Origin: Notolepis coatsorum
Lineage: Eukaryota > Chordata > Actinopteri > Aulopiformes > Paralepididae
DNA length: 64,000 nucleotides
Direction: 5' to 3'
Assembly (NCBI GenBank): GCA_963971535.1
Contig: OZ020598.1
Span: 89,294,985-89,358,984 of the forward strand
Shown: positions 53,020-63,606 of the stretch, in pieces
Numbering within the stretch: position 1 is the first letter of the stretch
How the letters are laid out: every line of letters begins with the position of its first letter
The notes under the pieces: model-generated
What the model saw: the letters and a program-made list of their open reading frames with translations, nothing else
What the model was told of the DNA's origin: nothing
Databases searched by the model: none
Translations under genes and position numbers: made by a program

Positions 53020-53148
53020 CCTCTTTTGATGGTAGGCGTAGCTTTAGCTCCCGTTAGCCTAGCCTTAGCCACGTGGTGCTCCCGCTGCTAACCTAGCCTA
53101 TACTTTCAGCTAAACTCGCTACCCTTATTATTTTACTCTTCCGTGATC

Positions 53149-53161
53149 TGGGCCCATAACC
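53149..53161 (-). promoter_or_regulatory. Copia primer-binding site (initiator tRNA-Met anticodon arm)
   Basis: On the minus strand GTTATGGGCCCAG follows the 5' LTR directly. It is complementary to CTGGGCCCATAAC of the anticodon arm of vertebrate initiator tRNA-Met. Drosophila copia is known to prime from an internally cleaved initiator tRNA. The sequence match is seen; its use as primer is inferred. Confidence 0.7.
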
Positions 53162-53454
53162 TGTTGACAGAGTCACCTGGGGAGCAACAATAATAGGTTC
53201 ATGACGACAAGGTCCTTCTTTAGCCTTTAATCTGCGTGGTTTATTTCACATTGCATTATGCACCATGAGACCTTCTCTCTCTGTGAGAGGTAGATGAGGA
53301 AGATGGGGAAGAGATCGAGGGGGAGGGAACAATCCCTTTTATACCCTCTTACCTGACGTCAGCTACAATAGCTACGTCTCCTTGCGCCTATAGCGCCCTC
53401 TTGTGGAACAGTTAAGCAGTTACATACTATCATATTATTAACACAAACTCAACA
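53162..53454 (-). repeat. Copia 5' LTR
   Basis: 293 bp with inverted ends TGTTGA and TCAACA, followed by CATAA. It matches 18788-19078. Confidence 0.9.
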
Positions 53455-53571
53455 CATAAATTTTTTGTTTTGTGCATTTCATTTAGACATGATCTTTTAT
53501 GTGAAGTAATAGCCTAATAATATGGAAATAGCCTGTGTGGTCTGTCCCAAATTTGTTATATCCTAGTTCAG

Positions 53572-53725
53572 TGGTCGGCAATAGGCGGCTCGCAGGCCGA
53601 AATAGGTCCGCCAGCAATAATATCTGCCCGTCAGATTATTTTGTGAATATGATTTGTGATGAAGACTCGCTTTATTGTATCGGAATCGGGAGACTTAGGT
53701 AAAGTTAGAAAGATATTCACAGATT
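53572..53725. mobile_element. hAT-like transposon end
   Basis: CAGTGGTCGGCAATAGGCGG resembles hAT termini of the CAGTGGTCGGCAA type. The opposite end is not found. Confidence 0.35.
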
Positions 53726-54059
53726 CGAATTTCCGCGGTCAATAATTCTTAAGCGAAATGTTTTTAAAACACAAAGGACACCTCTTTCCTATCGTAGTAA
53801 GGTAGACAATGAGCTACAACCTTATTTTCACCTAAACGAGGCGAGCCGGCCTCGGAGCTGTACATTTAATAATAATAATATTGATCTCTATGTGCAGTCG
53901 GCCTTGAGGCAAGTGCGCAGCCAGGGACCGTCTAAAAAGTGCAACACCGAAAAGAGACACTACAAAAATATTCAATAACTTCACTGTCATACAGTGTATA
54001 GTGTCACCAAAATCACTGCACACATCATCAGTGGTATCCTATTATATTATAGTGTTATA

Positions 54060-54260
54060 CTACTGTAGCCGGTACTACTCTGAACATGCCATGAGTGGGA
54101 GTCGAACCCCGGGCATCCGCACCGCGGGCGACATCACAGACCTCTGTACCAAGAGGTGAATTCACTTCTAAGCACTCAGTCTGGATGCCTCTGGGGAGTG
54201 AGTTATACTTCCTGGTACCGCTACCGTGGCACAGCCACTTCACAACGTCCAAAGTTCTTC
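54060..54260 (-). mobile_element. tRNA-like SINE fragment (minus)
   Basis: On the minus strand GGGGTTCGACTCCCACTCAT has a box B match (GGTTCGACTCC), preceded by TTGGTACAGAGGTCTGTGAT in the box A position. The sequence does not fold as a full cloverleaf with a clear acceptor stem, so SINE or tRNA relic. Confidence 0.5.
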
Positions 54261-54424
54261 GTGACTGGGCTTCGCGGTATCATCCGTTACACTACAACAC
54301 TTAGATTTGGGAAAAAATGCTTTTTCATACTTCTGGGGATTTTGTATAGGAAAAAACATTAAATATCTTCACTCTTATAGAGTGTAGTGTCACCAAACTC
54401 ACTGCACACATGATCAATGTTATC

Positions 54425-54665
54425 CTACTGGTTATCCTCTTGACTAGCTCGTAGAGGGGGTGGGATGGATTCTCCAGGATAGCAGCCAGCTTCCTTCTCA
54501 TCCCCCTCTCTGCCATCACCTCTAGTCTGACCAGCTCGACTCCCACCACAGAGCTCAGCTTGTTCAGTTTGTTGGTGTCCCTTGAGTTGATGTAGCCCCC
54601 CCAGCATAGAGGACGCTGCCACTACAGACTAGATTCACTAGAATGACTGCAGCAGTGACACATTG
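54425..54665 (-). mobile_element. LINE reverse-transcriptase C-terminal fragment
   Basis: The minus-strand frame has SVVGVELVRLEVMAERGMRR and ILENPSHPLYELV, a pattern seen near the C-terminus of fish CR1/Rex-type LINE proteins. It is truncated on both sides. Confidence 0.5.
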
Positions 54666-55117
54666 AAGGGCCCACAGCAAAAAGACCAGCGTTGAATTAA
54701 CTCCCAGAGTTGATTTCAACTATTTTTCAGGGTTTATATAGCTCCAATTAACACTTGTAAAATAGTTAAACATTTAACACTATGCCAGTTCCTTCTTTAA
54801 CTCCAAAACAGAGTTAAAGTAACACTAAGGGGATTAGACAAATAACACTGCTCCGAGTAAAAGTTTTACTATTTGGGAGTGTTAATTGCACTCCCTAAAG
54901 TGTCAAGTTATCAACTCTGAATTTTTTTTAAATGAATTTTATATACGTAGGCTATATAGGCCTATTAATTATAAGAATGAATTCCATAAACAAAATAATT
55001 TTCAAAAATAAAATGTATTGTTCTCCCTTGGTCAATACAGCTGAATTAAAACATCATGAATGAAGGTATAAATGCCATTGTACAAACTTTCATCTGACAT
55101 GGACGTTTTGTCATGGA
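54666..55117. other. AT-rich MITE-like sequence
   Basis: Repeated TTAACTC, AACACT and AGAGTTAA words of both orientations (54690-54910) suggest an inverted-repeat MITE. Termini are not resolved and no gene is present. Confidence 0.35.
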
Positions 55118-55225
55118 CCCTGATGTAAACAAGACGAAAGTCTTTCTCTGGTCTGCATCCCCTTAACAATTGTGTGTATTGAGCTGTACTGTATTGTACC
55201 CATTCTGCAATCTGTTAATAAAGTT

Positions 55226-55275
<50 letters not shown>

Positions 55276-55276
55276 C
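55118..55276 (+). mobile_element. L2-type LINE 3' tail (plus)
   Basis: ACCCTGATGTAAACAAGACG through AATAAAGTTTTCAATCAATC with a long TCAA repeat, nearly identical to 5298-5455. Confidence 0.85.
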
Positions 55277-55454
55277 AAACAAACGCATTGTATGAGCTTT
55301 GCATATCAAACGGTTTATGGAATTTAAGCTCAGACATTTTTCTTATACACCTTTCCTCACTTCGTAATACTCTGAATGCATTATGATGGTCATCAACATT
55401 CTCTGTGAATAGCAATAGCTTGTCACAAACAGTACGTTAGTAAAGTTAAAAAAG

Positions 55455-55682
55455 CATACTAATGGGCTATGTGAGTGCGGTGTTAGTCAAGAAATGGTAG
55501 AACATGTCGAGGTAGAACAGTGTCCATTATATCAACGACAACGAACAGTTCTTATCAGGAAATTGCAGAGTGAAAAGATTGCACTAAAAATACCTGACAT
55601 ATTGCAAAGAAATTCTGGAGAAGTTTGTCTGAAGAGTTTATTTTATTTTCTGAGAACAACGGGTTTATCTGATAGGATTTAG
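55455..55682 (+). pseudogene. LINE C-terminal fragment
   Basis: Open frame ending at 55682 with CGVSQEMVEHVEVEQCPLYQ, the Cys/His-rich motif near the end of many LINE proteins, then LIRKLQSEK and LKSLFYFLRTTGLS. The upstream RT is missing. Confidence 0.5.
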
Positions 55683-55689
55683 AACATCC

Positions 55690-55925
55690 AGATCCACACT
55701 CCTTATCAATAGATGGCGGTAATGCTCATGGGAAGTCAGTAGATGGTGGTAATGCTCATGGGAAGTGAAACGGAAGTTGGTCGCTTGACTCAGGCCTCGA
55801 TACAGGCCTTAAGATCGACGGCTGTTAAAGTTATTATTATATGTTTAAAACCGTTCTCACCTAACGTTATGCGACCTGATTTCGACGACGTGCAAAGGTT
55901 GTTTCTATAGGTTATAGTTTTAAAG
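55690..55925 (+). promoter_or_regulatory. Promoter and non-coding first exon of the matrin-3-like gene
   Basis: ACGGAAGT at 55770-55777 matches ETS/GABP sites common in housekeeping promoters. ATAGATGGCGGTAATGCTCA and a near copy at 55738 flank it. A consensus donor TTAAAG/GTAAGC at 55926 closes a likely 5' UTR exon. The transcription start is not determined. There is no TATA box at an obvious place. Confidence 0.55.
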
Positions 55926-56479
55926 GTAAGCATATTGTTGGTGTTTGAGGTGTTAGTATTTTATATGATATCACGTTGTTGTTGTTGTAGCTTTAGCTAA
56001 GATAGCTAACGTTACAGCTAACAAAATAGAACCCCCACTCTTTGTTTAGTTAACTAACGTAAGCTAGTTGTAAAGAATAGTTTGGGCTTTAGCAAACCTA
56101 ACGTTACCTTTGATGTTATGACCAGCCACCTATTTACTTGGCGACTTAACAACTGTCTCCTCAAATCTATCACATTTTCCCCTTGAAAGCCGACGTTGAT
56201 GTTTTGATATCTAAGTGAAACGTTTTGTCTTTGTTTGCGAGTGCTTGGACTTTATTTCTTAGCCATACAGAATCAAAGACTCAACAAGCTCTGAATTCAG
56301 ATCTGTCAAATGTAACTGCTATAAAAACGAAAAGAAGAATGTGTGTGATGTTGCGCAATGCACATCATCAAAATTTACCCAAGTGCACACAGTTGCTCCT
56401 TTTAGTTGCTCTTTCACATCTTCTTTCTTCCCTGGCAACTTCTGTCTACAGAAAACATTTCTCCTCCACAACGTCCAGC

Positions 56480-57505
56480 ATGTCTCAAAACTACCCACAT
56501 AGAGGACCAGCGAAAGACTCTCGGCCCAATCTGGGGATTTACGGCTCTTCAGATCACCTGCACCCGGAAGACTACCACTTTTACAGGCAATCCCAGGAGC
56601 CTTCATCTCATTTGTCATCCTCCACCACCTACCCGTCCTCTTCATCTAGAGCCTCTATGGGGCCTTCATACTCCTCACAGAGGCCAGACAGCGACACTCT
56701 CAGCCTCCTCAACAGCTGTGGACTCGAACCCAAGGACCTGACTCTGCTGGCCCAGCTTCCCGATGACGTCCTCACCCTTGAGTCCCTCCCTCATCTGCTC
56801 ACACAGATCAAGGGCAAGAGAGGGACGGTCAAGCCTTATGCTCCACCGCCCCTCCTCCCCCCTCCTTCCCTCTTCGCTCGTCCCGCGACTCCCGCCCCCT
56901 CATCCCATCTGCCCGCCGGCGGCGGCTCCCTCAGCGAATGGGAGCGGATTCGAACCCAGCCCGTGCAGTATCCGCTAAACCACTCCTACATGACCCCCAA
57001 GCCTCTCCCACCCGAGCAGGTTCAGGACTGGCAGGACCGCTGGGGTAACCCCAGACAGCCGTGCTCTGCCAGTTCCAAACCCTCCACCGGCGCAGAACCG
57101 GCATCCTCATCGACGATCCCCTGCCTGGTGGACTACGATCACAGAGATAAGTCCACTGATTATGGTAAGAAAGGGAGAGACGGCTCCAGATTAGACAGAC
57201 CTTCTTACAGCTCACCTGCGGTGGGGACCGGCAACAGGAAGCCCCCTCACCTCTCCTCTCAGGACAATGATTACAGGTTCGCCCCTCCCCCGGAGGAGTA
57301 CAGGTCAAAGCCGCGGGTGGTTCGGCGCGGGCGCGCCGCCTCCCACAGCGGCGGTAGCGAGCGGTCTGCATCCTACATCGACAGTAGCCTGAGCACAGCG
57401 CAACATTCGCCTCCCAGGAAAGCGGCGCTTGACTTCCACGGAACGAAGCCGGTGGCGTACCCTTATTCATGCTCGCTGTGCGAACTTACTGTCCTCTCAG
57501 GGAAG
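56480..57505 (+). CDS. Matrin-3-like RNA-binding protein, first coding exon
   Basis: The exon starts at 56452 after a pyrimidine-rich acceptor TTCTGTCTACAG. The ATG at 56480 is chosen because the open frame further upstream lies in intron. It gives 342 codons and a phase-0 donor GGAAG/GTAAGT (57506). Residues about 76-115 contain CGLEPKDLTLLAQLPDDVLT and LPHLLTQIKGKRG, the conserved N-terminal helix-rich motif of matrin-3 and ZNF638. Next come a Pro-rich linker (116-200) and Arg/Ser-rich sequence. At the end YPYSCSLCELTV gives the first two Cys of a matrin-type zinc finger, completed in the next exon. Family members act in the nucleus, binding RNA through RRMs that would lie downstream, outside this window. 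Alternative: a ZNF638 paralogue. Confidence 0.8.
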
Positions 57506-58059
57506 GTAAGTACTAACATCTTTACTTCATATTGAATCGGAGTCTCTGCCCTTACAACCTGGGGGTGGGGAGGCCTTGCAGTGTTTCCTCCAAACAGGTT
57601 TAGATGCGGTGGCCCGACCGCAACATCAGACAGGCCCGTGAATAGATTTTCCCCCAAACTGATACAGTAACACATTTAACAGTGTTTCTCGTCTCACACG
57701 CACACAGTCCTTTCCACTATCCAACTGCTAATCTTCTCACTCTGCATTGCCACAAACACAAGTAGCCCAACACCCTGTGGGAAACACTGCGTTGGTTTGG
57801 TCATGGGTGGGGGGGGTGGTGTATTATAGGTTTTCCTTGGCCACTTACTACACCTTCTCATCAGTCTTTCGCACCTCAATGCTTCTCTTTTTGAGCACAG
57901 AGTGAAGCCAGGTAGGCTGGAAGTGAAACAGTCAGAAGCTGGGTTGGAAACCTTGTTTTCTCACTGTTTCTCTATATGAACCGGGATAAGAAACGAGTTC
58001 CATTTCATGTTTTAACAGCTCGCAATTTTGAGACTTTTTGTTTGTTTTTTTACTTGCAG
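57506..58059 (+). other. Intron of the matrin-3-like gene
   Basis: Bounded by GTAAGT and TTTTTTTACTTGCAG. A G-run lies at 57809-57816. Nothing else recognised. Confidence 0.75.
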
Positions 58060-58121
58060 TCCTGGCTTCAACACATCAATGGGGCTCGTCATGCAGACTG
58101 CCAGCTCATTCTGCTTCAACA
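58060..58121 (+). CDS. Matrin-3-like protein, second coding exon (zinc finger end)
   Basis: A 62-bp exon between acceptor TTGCAG and donor GTAAGT. In the frame set by the previous exon it reads SWLQHINGARHADCQLILLQ, supplying the two His (H-x5-H) of the matrin-type C2H2 finger. It ends in phase 2. The finger is therefore split by the intron. Later exons, with RRMs and the second finger, are not in the window. Confidence 0.85.
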
Positions 58122-60149
58122 GTAAGTTATTACTGACTGTGATGACTGGAATTCATCTCTTTCCTTCATTATTTTACATGAACTACATTGTTATTTGTTC
58201 CCCCACATAATTGATAATTAGTGGTGGGATGATATGATTCGATACACGAGGGCTGGCCACTACATCCAAACAGATAATTTCTAGCTTCATACAGTGTTCC
58301 AGCCTCCAGGCATCCAGTTTTCCTATGCACCATTTACCATTTAAGAACAAGGAACACTAATAAATAATGTATTAGGAGCAGGTAGCACATAGTTTAACCT
58401 CTTAAGCCCTAGCCCTATTTTCTGAAAATCCGCCAAAAAAACATACCTAAGTAAATGGAAGATTGCTCCACTTCTACAAGGTCCATTTGCATGTTCTTGG
58501 TATCTAGGGACATCTGGATCTCGGGGAATGTATTCCCAGTTTCAGAAAAAATGTCTGTTACTAGGCTTGAGTAAATTCTAATGAACCAAAGGACCAGACA
58601 TGAAAAATTGCCACTGAGCTCATTCAGCACCTTCTTGAGATCACATGTACAAAGAATCTAAGCAAATTAATAAAGGGAAGATTATTGATGAACAGAAGGT
58701 TTTGTAGATATTACTGAATTCTGCCATCCGGACACATGCAATTTGAAATATGATTATAGAATATCGGGCCTATAAATTACCTTTATTATAGCCAAGTCGC
58801 ACATCTATGGATCGGGCCAAATCTCCCCTTTCCAAAATGGCAGAGTTAAATCTATATTTAGTATCACCAGGCGTGCAGCAAAAACCGTGAATGAAATCTA
58901 CTGTAAGTAGTTACTTGTTTATAATGTAAATTTCTCTGCCATCGATCATCAGATTGCAATGCCGTTTTTTTTGCTAGACGTTCACAGAAAGGTAGAGAAA
59001 CTAACTGCGTTCTAATTTATGCCAAATAGCGTTCAGCTTTGTGGGAGATAATCCCGAAAATTTACAGAAATAAGAAAGTAAATCCAGAAGTCAGATGGAT
59101 TGACAGGAGCTGGCATGAGCTGGGTAGTGTCGTTTTTTGAAATTACAAAGCCCATCGAAAGCCCTCCTCATATGACTACAAACAAAATGGTGGCGTGCAT
59201 ATCCTAGCGTCAATATTCGCCCGTTTCCGACTAGATGTCCAAAACTCATATTTCACTAATAACACTTTAACTGGTTCCCGGCCAACCACGGACATGTCCG
59301 TGTTTCGGCTCCAACGGTAGAGGGCCAACCACGGACATGTCCGCGGCAAGGTTGTTTTGGCTTTTATTCCATTTTAATAACCTACTCGATGTCACCGAGC
59401 GGCACTGCAGATTTACCCTACTCGTGGAATTCTGAAAAGTGCATTACCGGCCAGATCCTCGTAGGGGCGCTGTCTCGATAATGCAGTGTTCCCTGTGGCA
59501 GAACGGTGCTTTATTTTTTTTGACTTTGAATGGAGTTTCCTGTTAGCTGGAATCTATACGTGTAGCCTGTAGCTTGGAATACCTTTTGCGACGCCAAATT
59601 CACTATGCAGTAAAGGAATATATCATCAGCCAATGGACATATCGATCTACCAGATGGCGATCGATAACTGTGAAATCTTTTTAGGGATCCAACCGGCCCA
59701 CAGTAAGATCTTTTTCACGTAAATTACATGCTGATCAGGCCTTGTTATCATACTCAACCAGCCGATCAGCGAATGTGGCTACTGAGCTGAGGCTAACGGC
59801 ATTATTGGTAATCAATAATCAGAAACGACGTCCCCCGCCCCCCCCTTTCATGCATTCATGGTGGACCATGAATACAGACGATATGCATTTTGAGTTTTAG
59901 CTCTAGCTTCTGTAGTGCCGAAAACGCCATTTCGATTTAATGTTATTAGCTTAGTGCTCTGTATCTCGCCTTCCAGGAAATATACTAGACCAAATCCCAT
60001 ATAACGCTTATATTCAAGACGCTATAAAATGGGAACGTATTGATGAAAAAATTATTTCTTTAAGCCATTTTGAAGGGACGGTTTATGGTGTCAATTGACA
60101 ATGAGAATGGACAGATAGCAATACTATAAAGTATAGATTTAGCTCTACA

Positions 60150-60693
60150 GAGCGGCTAAGTGGCGCAGTGGGCAAGGCGCTCGCCACTAATGCAGGAGAT
60201 GCTGGGCTCGAGCCCAGCTCTCGGCATTGCTACCAGCTTGGCTGGTCGTTCATACTAACGCAATTGGCAGTGTTAGGGGTGGGAAGCTGGTGGGTGGGGA
60301 TCGGACGTTGTGGACAGCGACTCCTACAGGTCGGTTGGTGCGCCTGCGCAGCAGAATCGGGAAGCAACGGGGGCGGCGTGTCCCTCCCACGCAGACCCTC
60401 GCCGCTGGGAGATTGCGCTGTGCAGGTGAAAAGATGCGACAGCTGCCTCCTCGTGTACCGGAGGGGACATGTGATGCAAGGCTTGGTCCACATTGCAGCC
60501 GGCCTGTGAGGCATGGCCTAACAGCGTTTGAGACAGGGGAGGGTAGAATTACTTACTTACTTATCCTCTTCGTCCCGGTTGGGGCATAAGGCTGCAATCA
60601 TACACTACCACTGAGGGTAGAATTGGACGATATGAAATTGGGATGGGAGAAAAATTGAAAATGGGAGAAAAAGTAGATAAAAAAAAAAAAATT
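60150..60693 (+). mobile_element. tRNA-derived SINE, 13-bp target duplication
   Basis: Flanked by ATTTAGCTCTACA (60137-60149, 60694-60706). The head has TGGCGCAGTGGG (box A, 60161-60172) and GGGCTCGAGCCC in the box B position. The tail ends in GAAAATGGGAGAAAAAGTAG and an A-run. A LINE fragment at 60551-60613 interrupts it. Confidence 0.85.
60551..60613 (-). mobile_element. 63-bp LINE 3' fragment inside the SINE
   Basis: Starts ACTTACTTACTTA, a (TAAG)n tail in minus orientation, and is flanked by GGGTAGAATT (60541-60550, 60615-60624). Same tail type as the LINE at 41031-42005. Confidence 0.8.
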
Positions 60694-61212
60694 ATTTAGC
60701 TCTACAAACAGCCTCACGCACAATGCAAGTATGTTTTGAAATGCTGGCCGTATAGCGTGAGATTAGACGGCCCCCAATGGCCGGGAATGTGTTAAACTAT
60801 TGGTAAACAAACGTATTGCTGAAAATATACACTTTGACTGCTGTTTTGACAGGGTTGGGGTCTTTACTCTTGGCTACATTTGAAAAGAAAACGCAACATT
60901 AATTCATACAGTCTGTAGAGATGGATTTATGGCGTGATGTTATTTGCGTTCCACCACCGGACCGCTTGGCCTAAAGAGGTTAATTGATTCAGTATTAAAG
61001 ATATGTCACACACTAGTTTGACATGGCAAGTTTCTATCCCAAAATTACAGTGCAGGTTTAATAAACACTGTCCTCGGAAAAGCTTTGTAGTGCACACACT
61101 GTCCTCGGAGAAAAACAACGTAGTGCAGCTTTAATAAACACTGTCCTCTAGGGCCGTCTTAAATACTTCAAAGCTTCGTTCGATGGGCATGGGATTCGAA
61201 TATGAAAATAAA

Positions 61213-61216
61213 ATTC

Positions 61217-61259
<43 letters not shown>
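61213..61259. repeat. (AT)n microsatellite
   Basis: Uninterrupted AT dinucleotides after AATTCG. Confidence 0.95.
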
Positions 61260-61266
<7 letters not shown>

Positions 61267-61307
61267 ACATTTGTGTGTGCAAAATCAACTCTGCCTCTCT
61301 TTGTTAA

Positions 61308-62677
61308 CACATTCCCGGCCATTGGGATCCGTCTAATCTCACTCTGAGGCCAGCTTCTCATAACGTTTCACTGTGCGTGAGGTTGTTTGTAGAGCTAAAT
61401 CTATATTTTATATTATTGCTATGTCCCCCAGCCCCCTCCCCCCCATCCCCCCTCCTACGTGTATGCCGTGCGCCTCACGTTACCAAAGTGACTGTCTCAT
61501 CGCCAAGCCCACCCCCCTATGACGGCAACTGTAGTCGTCTCCCATCCCCACCCCCTCCGGTCCTGCAACTGTGATTCCGGAAAAGCTCTCCTTCCCCCCA
61601 CCGCCCCCTCCCCTCAGGGTGCTCCGAGATACAGACTCGAGGCTAGTTTACCATGTCTCAACAAATGCGCATGTTTGTATTAATTAATGATTATGCCATT
61701 ATTGCTATCAAATGTAATGATTGTGAAATATTTCTGTAATGAGTTGTATGTGTATGTATCAAGCATCCTTGACTTCCAGGGACAACGATGTAACTTTGCA
61801 ACGATGTGGCTTTTTCGTTCCTATCCTTGACAAAAGCAAATATGTGATGTAATGATCTGTATATGTTTTGTTGTCTAAATAAATGCCTACCTACCTACCT
61901 TGTCATTGTCAATTGACAGTATAAACCTTCCCTTCAATATGCCATAAAGAAATAATTTTTTCATCAATACGTTCCCATTTTATAGTGTCGTGAATATGAA
62001 CTGTATATTGGATTGGTCTAGGTAATCCCTGCAAAGCTAGTTATAGGGCGCTAAGCTAATAACGTTAAATCGATTGGCGTTTCACACAAGCTACAGTTAA
62101 AAATCGAAATGCATATGATCGGTATCATGGTCCACCATGAATGCATGAAAGGGGGGGGGGGGGGGGCGGTGGATGTCGTTTCTGATGATTGATTACCAAT
62201 AACGGCATTCGTTATTACAACAACATACGCTGATCGGGGGGTTGGCTATGAGAACAAGGCCCGATCAGGCTGAAATGTACGTCAAATCACTCTTACCGGT
62301 GGCCGGTTGGATTCCAAAAAGAATTTCCCAGTTATTGATCGCCATCTGGTAGATCGATATGTCCATTGGCTGATGCTATATTCCTTTACTGCATACTGAA
62401 TTCGGCGTTGCAATAAGTATTCCAGGCGATCGATTGAAGCCATAGCTTCAGGCTAACATAAAAACTTACCCGGAATGAAAAAAAAGTTACACCAGGTCTG
62501 AAACAAGGATTACTCCATTCTTGAGACAGCGCCACTACCAGGATCTGGCCGGTAATGCACTTTTCCGAATCCCAAAGGCATTTTCCAGCCAACATACAGC
62601 TCTGTGACATGAGTAGGATATTAAAATGGAATAAAAGCAAAAACTAGTCAATAACGTATATATACGTGGTTGGCCCT
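61308..62677. mobile_element. piggyBac-like element, copy 2 (inverted relative to copy 1)
   Basis: TTAA (61304-61307) is followed by CACATTCCCGGCCATTGGG. The right end, ACGTGGTTGGCCC, meets TTAA (62678-62681). Internal sequence is the inverse of copy 1. It contains a LINE fragment at about 61421-61898. Confidence 0.65.
61421..61898 (+). mobile_element. LINE 3' fragment with (CCTA)n tail
   Basis: A C-rich start, TAATGAGTTGTATGTGTATG and CAGGGACAACGATGTAACTT, then TAAATAAATGCCTACCTACC. The same family occurs at 9480-9780 and 19319-19672. It interrupts piggyBac copy 2. Confidence 0.7.
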
Positions 62678-62681
62678 TTAA

Positions 62682-63554
62682 CACTTTCAATGCCCAAAAC
62701 GTGATAAGACGTTTTATCAACCCAATGCCTGAATGCCCACGACGACAATTATCGTTTTATTTTTTTATTAGCGATCTGAATTCATATTTCATCAACCGAG
62801 TCTCCCGTTGGTATGTAGCCCCTGTAGGAGCTCAGATGTTAAAAAACCGCCACCTATCGTCTCCCAGATGGTAATGCACCCTTTTGGAATGGACTCAATG
62901 AAAATGGATACATTTTACTTCTCAGGCATGTAACCCGAGCCAATCGGATTAATTGTAGAGCCTCAGAATGTGTGGAATACATGTACAGTATGTAGCGTTG
63001 GATCAATAAAAGCGATTGATTTTTGGAATGGCGATCAGGAATTGGAATGATCTTTTTGGAGAACATCTGATCTGAGGTAAGGAATCTATTTTACAAGTCT
63101 TGGGATAATCAGAGTTGTATTCGCTGAGATCTCAGCGTTCGCTGTGTGTGTGGGCGATCGCTTTGAGGAAATCAGAGAATCGATTTTTCAGATCGCCTAT
63201 ATAGCGTGCATACGTACACATATACTATCGATAATCTAGCGTTTATTTGAAAACGATTGACAATGACAATGTTTGTGTATTCTAGAATATTCCGGTAAAG
63301 GGCGATTATCATGGAATATTTATATTTTCCTTGAAAACGAGGGCTTTTCAAAATGCTATAAAACGAAAATGAACCGATAAAAAAACAATCCACTTCGACA
63401 ATGTTGACTGGAAAACGAGTCATTGATAAGCGACGGGCAGATTAGACACATAGCCATAATTTAAAACATAGATTAGGCGTTATTAACGCTAACATTGAAG
63501 TGGATGGTGGGCATTCAAGCGGTAAATCAAGATTAAGCTTGGTCTCTGAAAGTG
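62682..63554. mobile_element. piggyBac-like element, copy 3
   Basis: Flanked by TTAA (62678-62681, 63555-63558) with inverted ends CACTTTC and GAAAGTG. It shares its left TTAA with copy 2. ATAACGTATATATACGTGG and ATAACGTATATACGTGG flank it on both sides. No transposase. Confidence 0.7.
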
Positions 63555-63606
63555 TTAAGCATGGAGCCCAATAACGTATATACGTGGTTGGCCACGAAAG
63601 TGTTAA

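Larger units (their letters stand above)
18788..53454 (-). mobile_element. Ty1/copia retrotransposon (minus), expanded to 34.7 kb by nested insertions
   Basis: Similar LTRs, TGTTGACAGAGTCACCTGGG and onward, lie at 18788-19078 and 53162-53454, flanked by CATAC and CATAA. Between them, reading from right to left, come a primer site, gag, zinc knuckles, protease, integrase, RT and RNase H in copia order. The coding sequence is cut into about six pieces by insertions, and removing each insertion restores the order. The element itself would be about 5 kb. Several stops and frameshifts show that it is dead. Copia elements are scarce in vertebrates compared with gypsy-type elements. Confidence 0.9.
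59271..60791. mobile_element. piggyBac-like element, copy 1
   Basis: Bounded by TTAA (59267-59270, 60792-60795), with GGTTCCCGGCC at the left end and GGCCGGGAATGTG at the right. Interior segments match 61308-62677 in inverted orientation, for example CATGCATTCATGGTGGACCA. It holds a SINE at 60150-60693. Confidence 0.7.
58398..60979. mobile_element. Outer piggyBac-like element in the intron, TTAA sites
   Basis: TTAA (58394-58397) with CCTCTTAAGCCCTAGCC faces GGCCTAAAGAGG with TTAA (60980-60983). The ends are only roughly inverted (CCTCTT-AG). It contains the element at 59271-60791. No transposase frame. Confidence 0.45.

Noticed and set aside
54060..54260. Functional tRNA gene
   Set aside because: A box B match exists, but I could not fold a full cloverleaf with acceptor stem. 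SINE or relic is likelier.
56225..56479. N-terminal extension of the matrin-3-like frame
   Set aside because: A strong splice acceptor at 56450-56451 places this stretch in an intron, and it lacks family similarity. The ATG at 56480 is preferred.
56931..57470. 179-codon minus-strand frame
   Set aside because: Shadow of the matrin-3-like coding exon.
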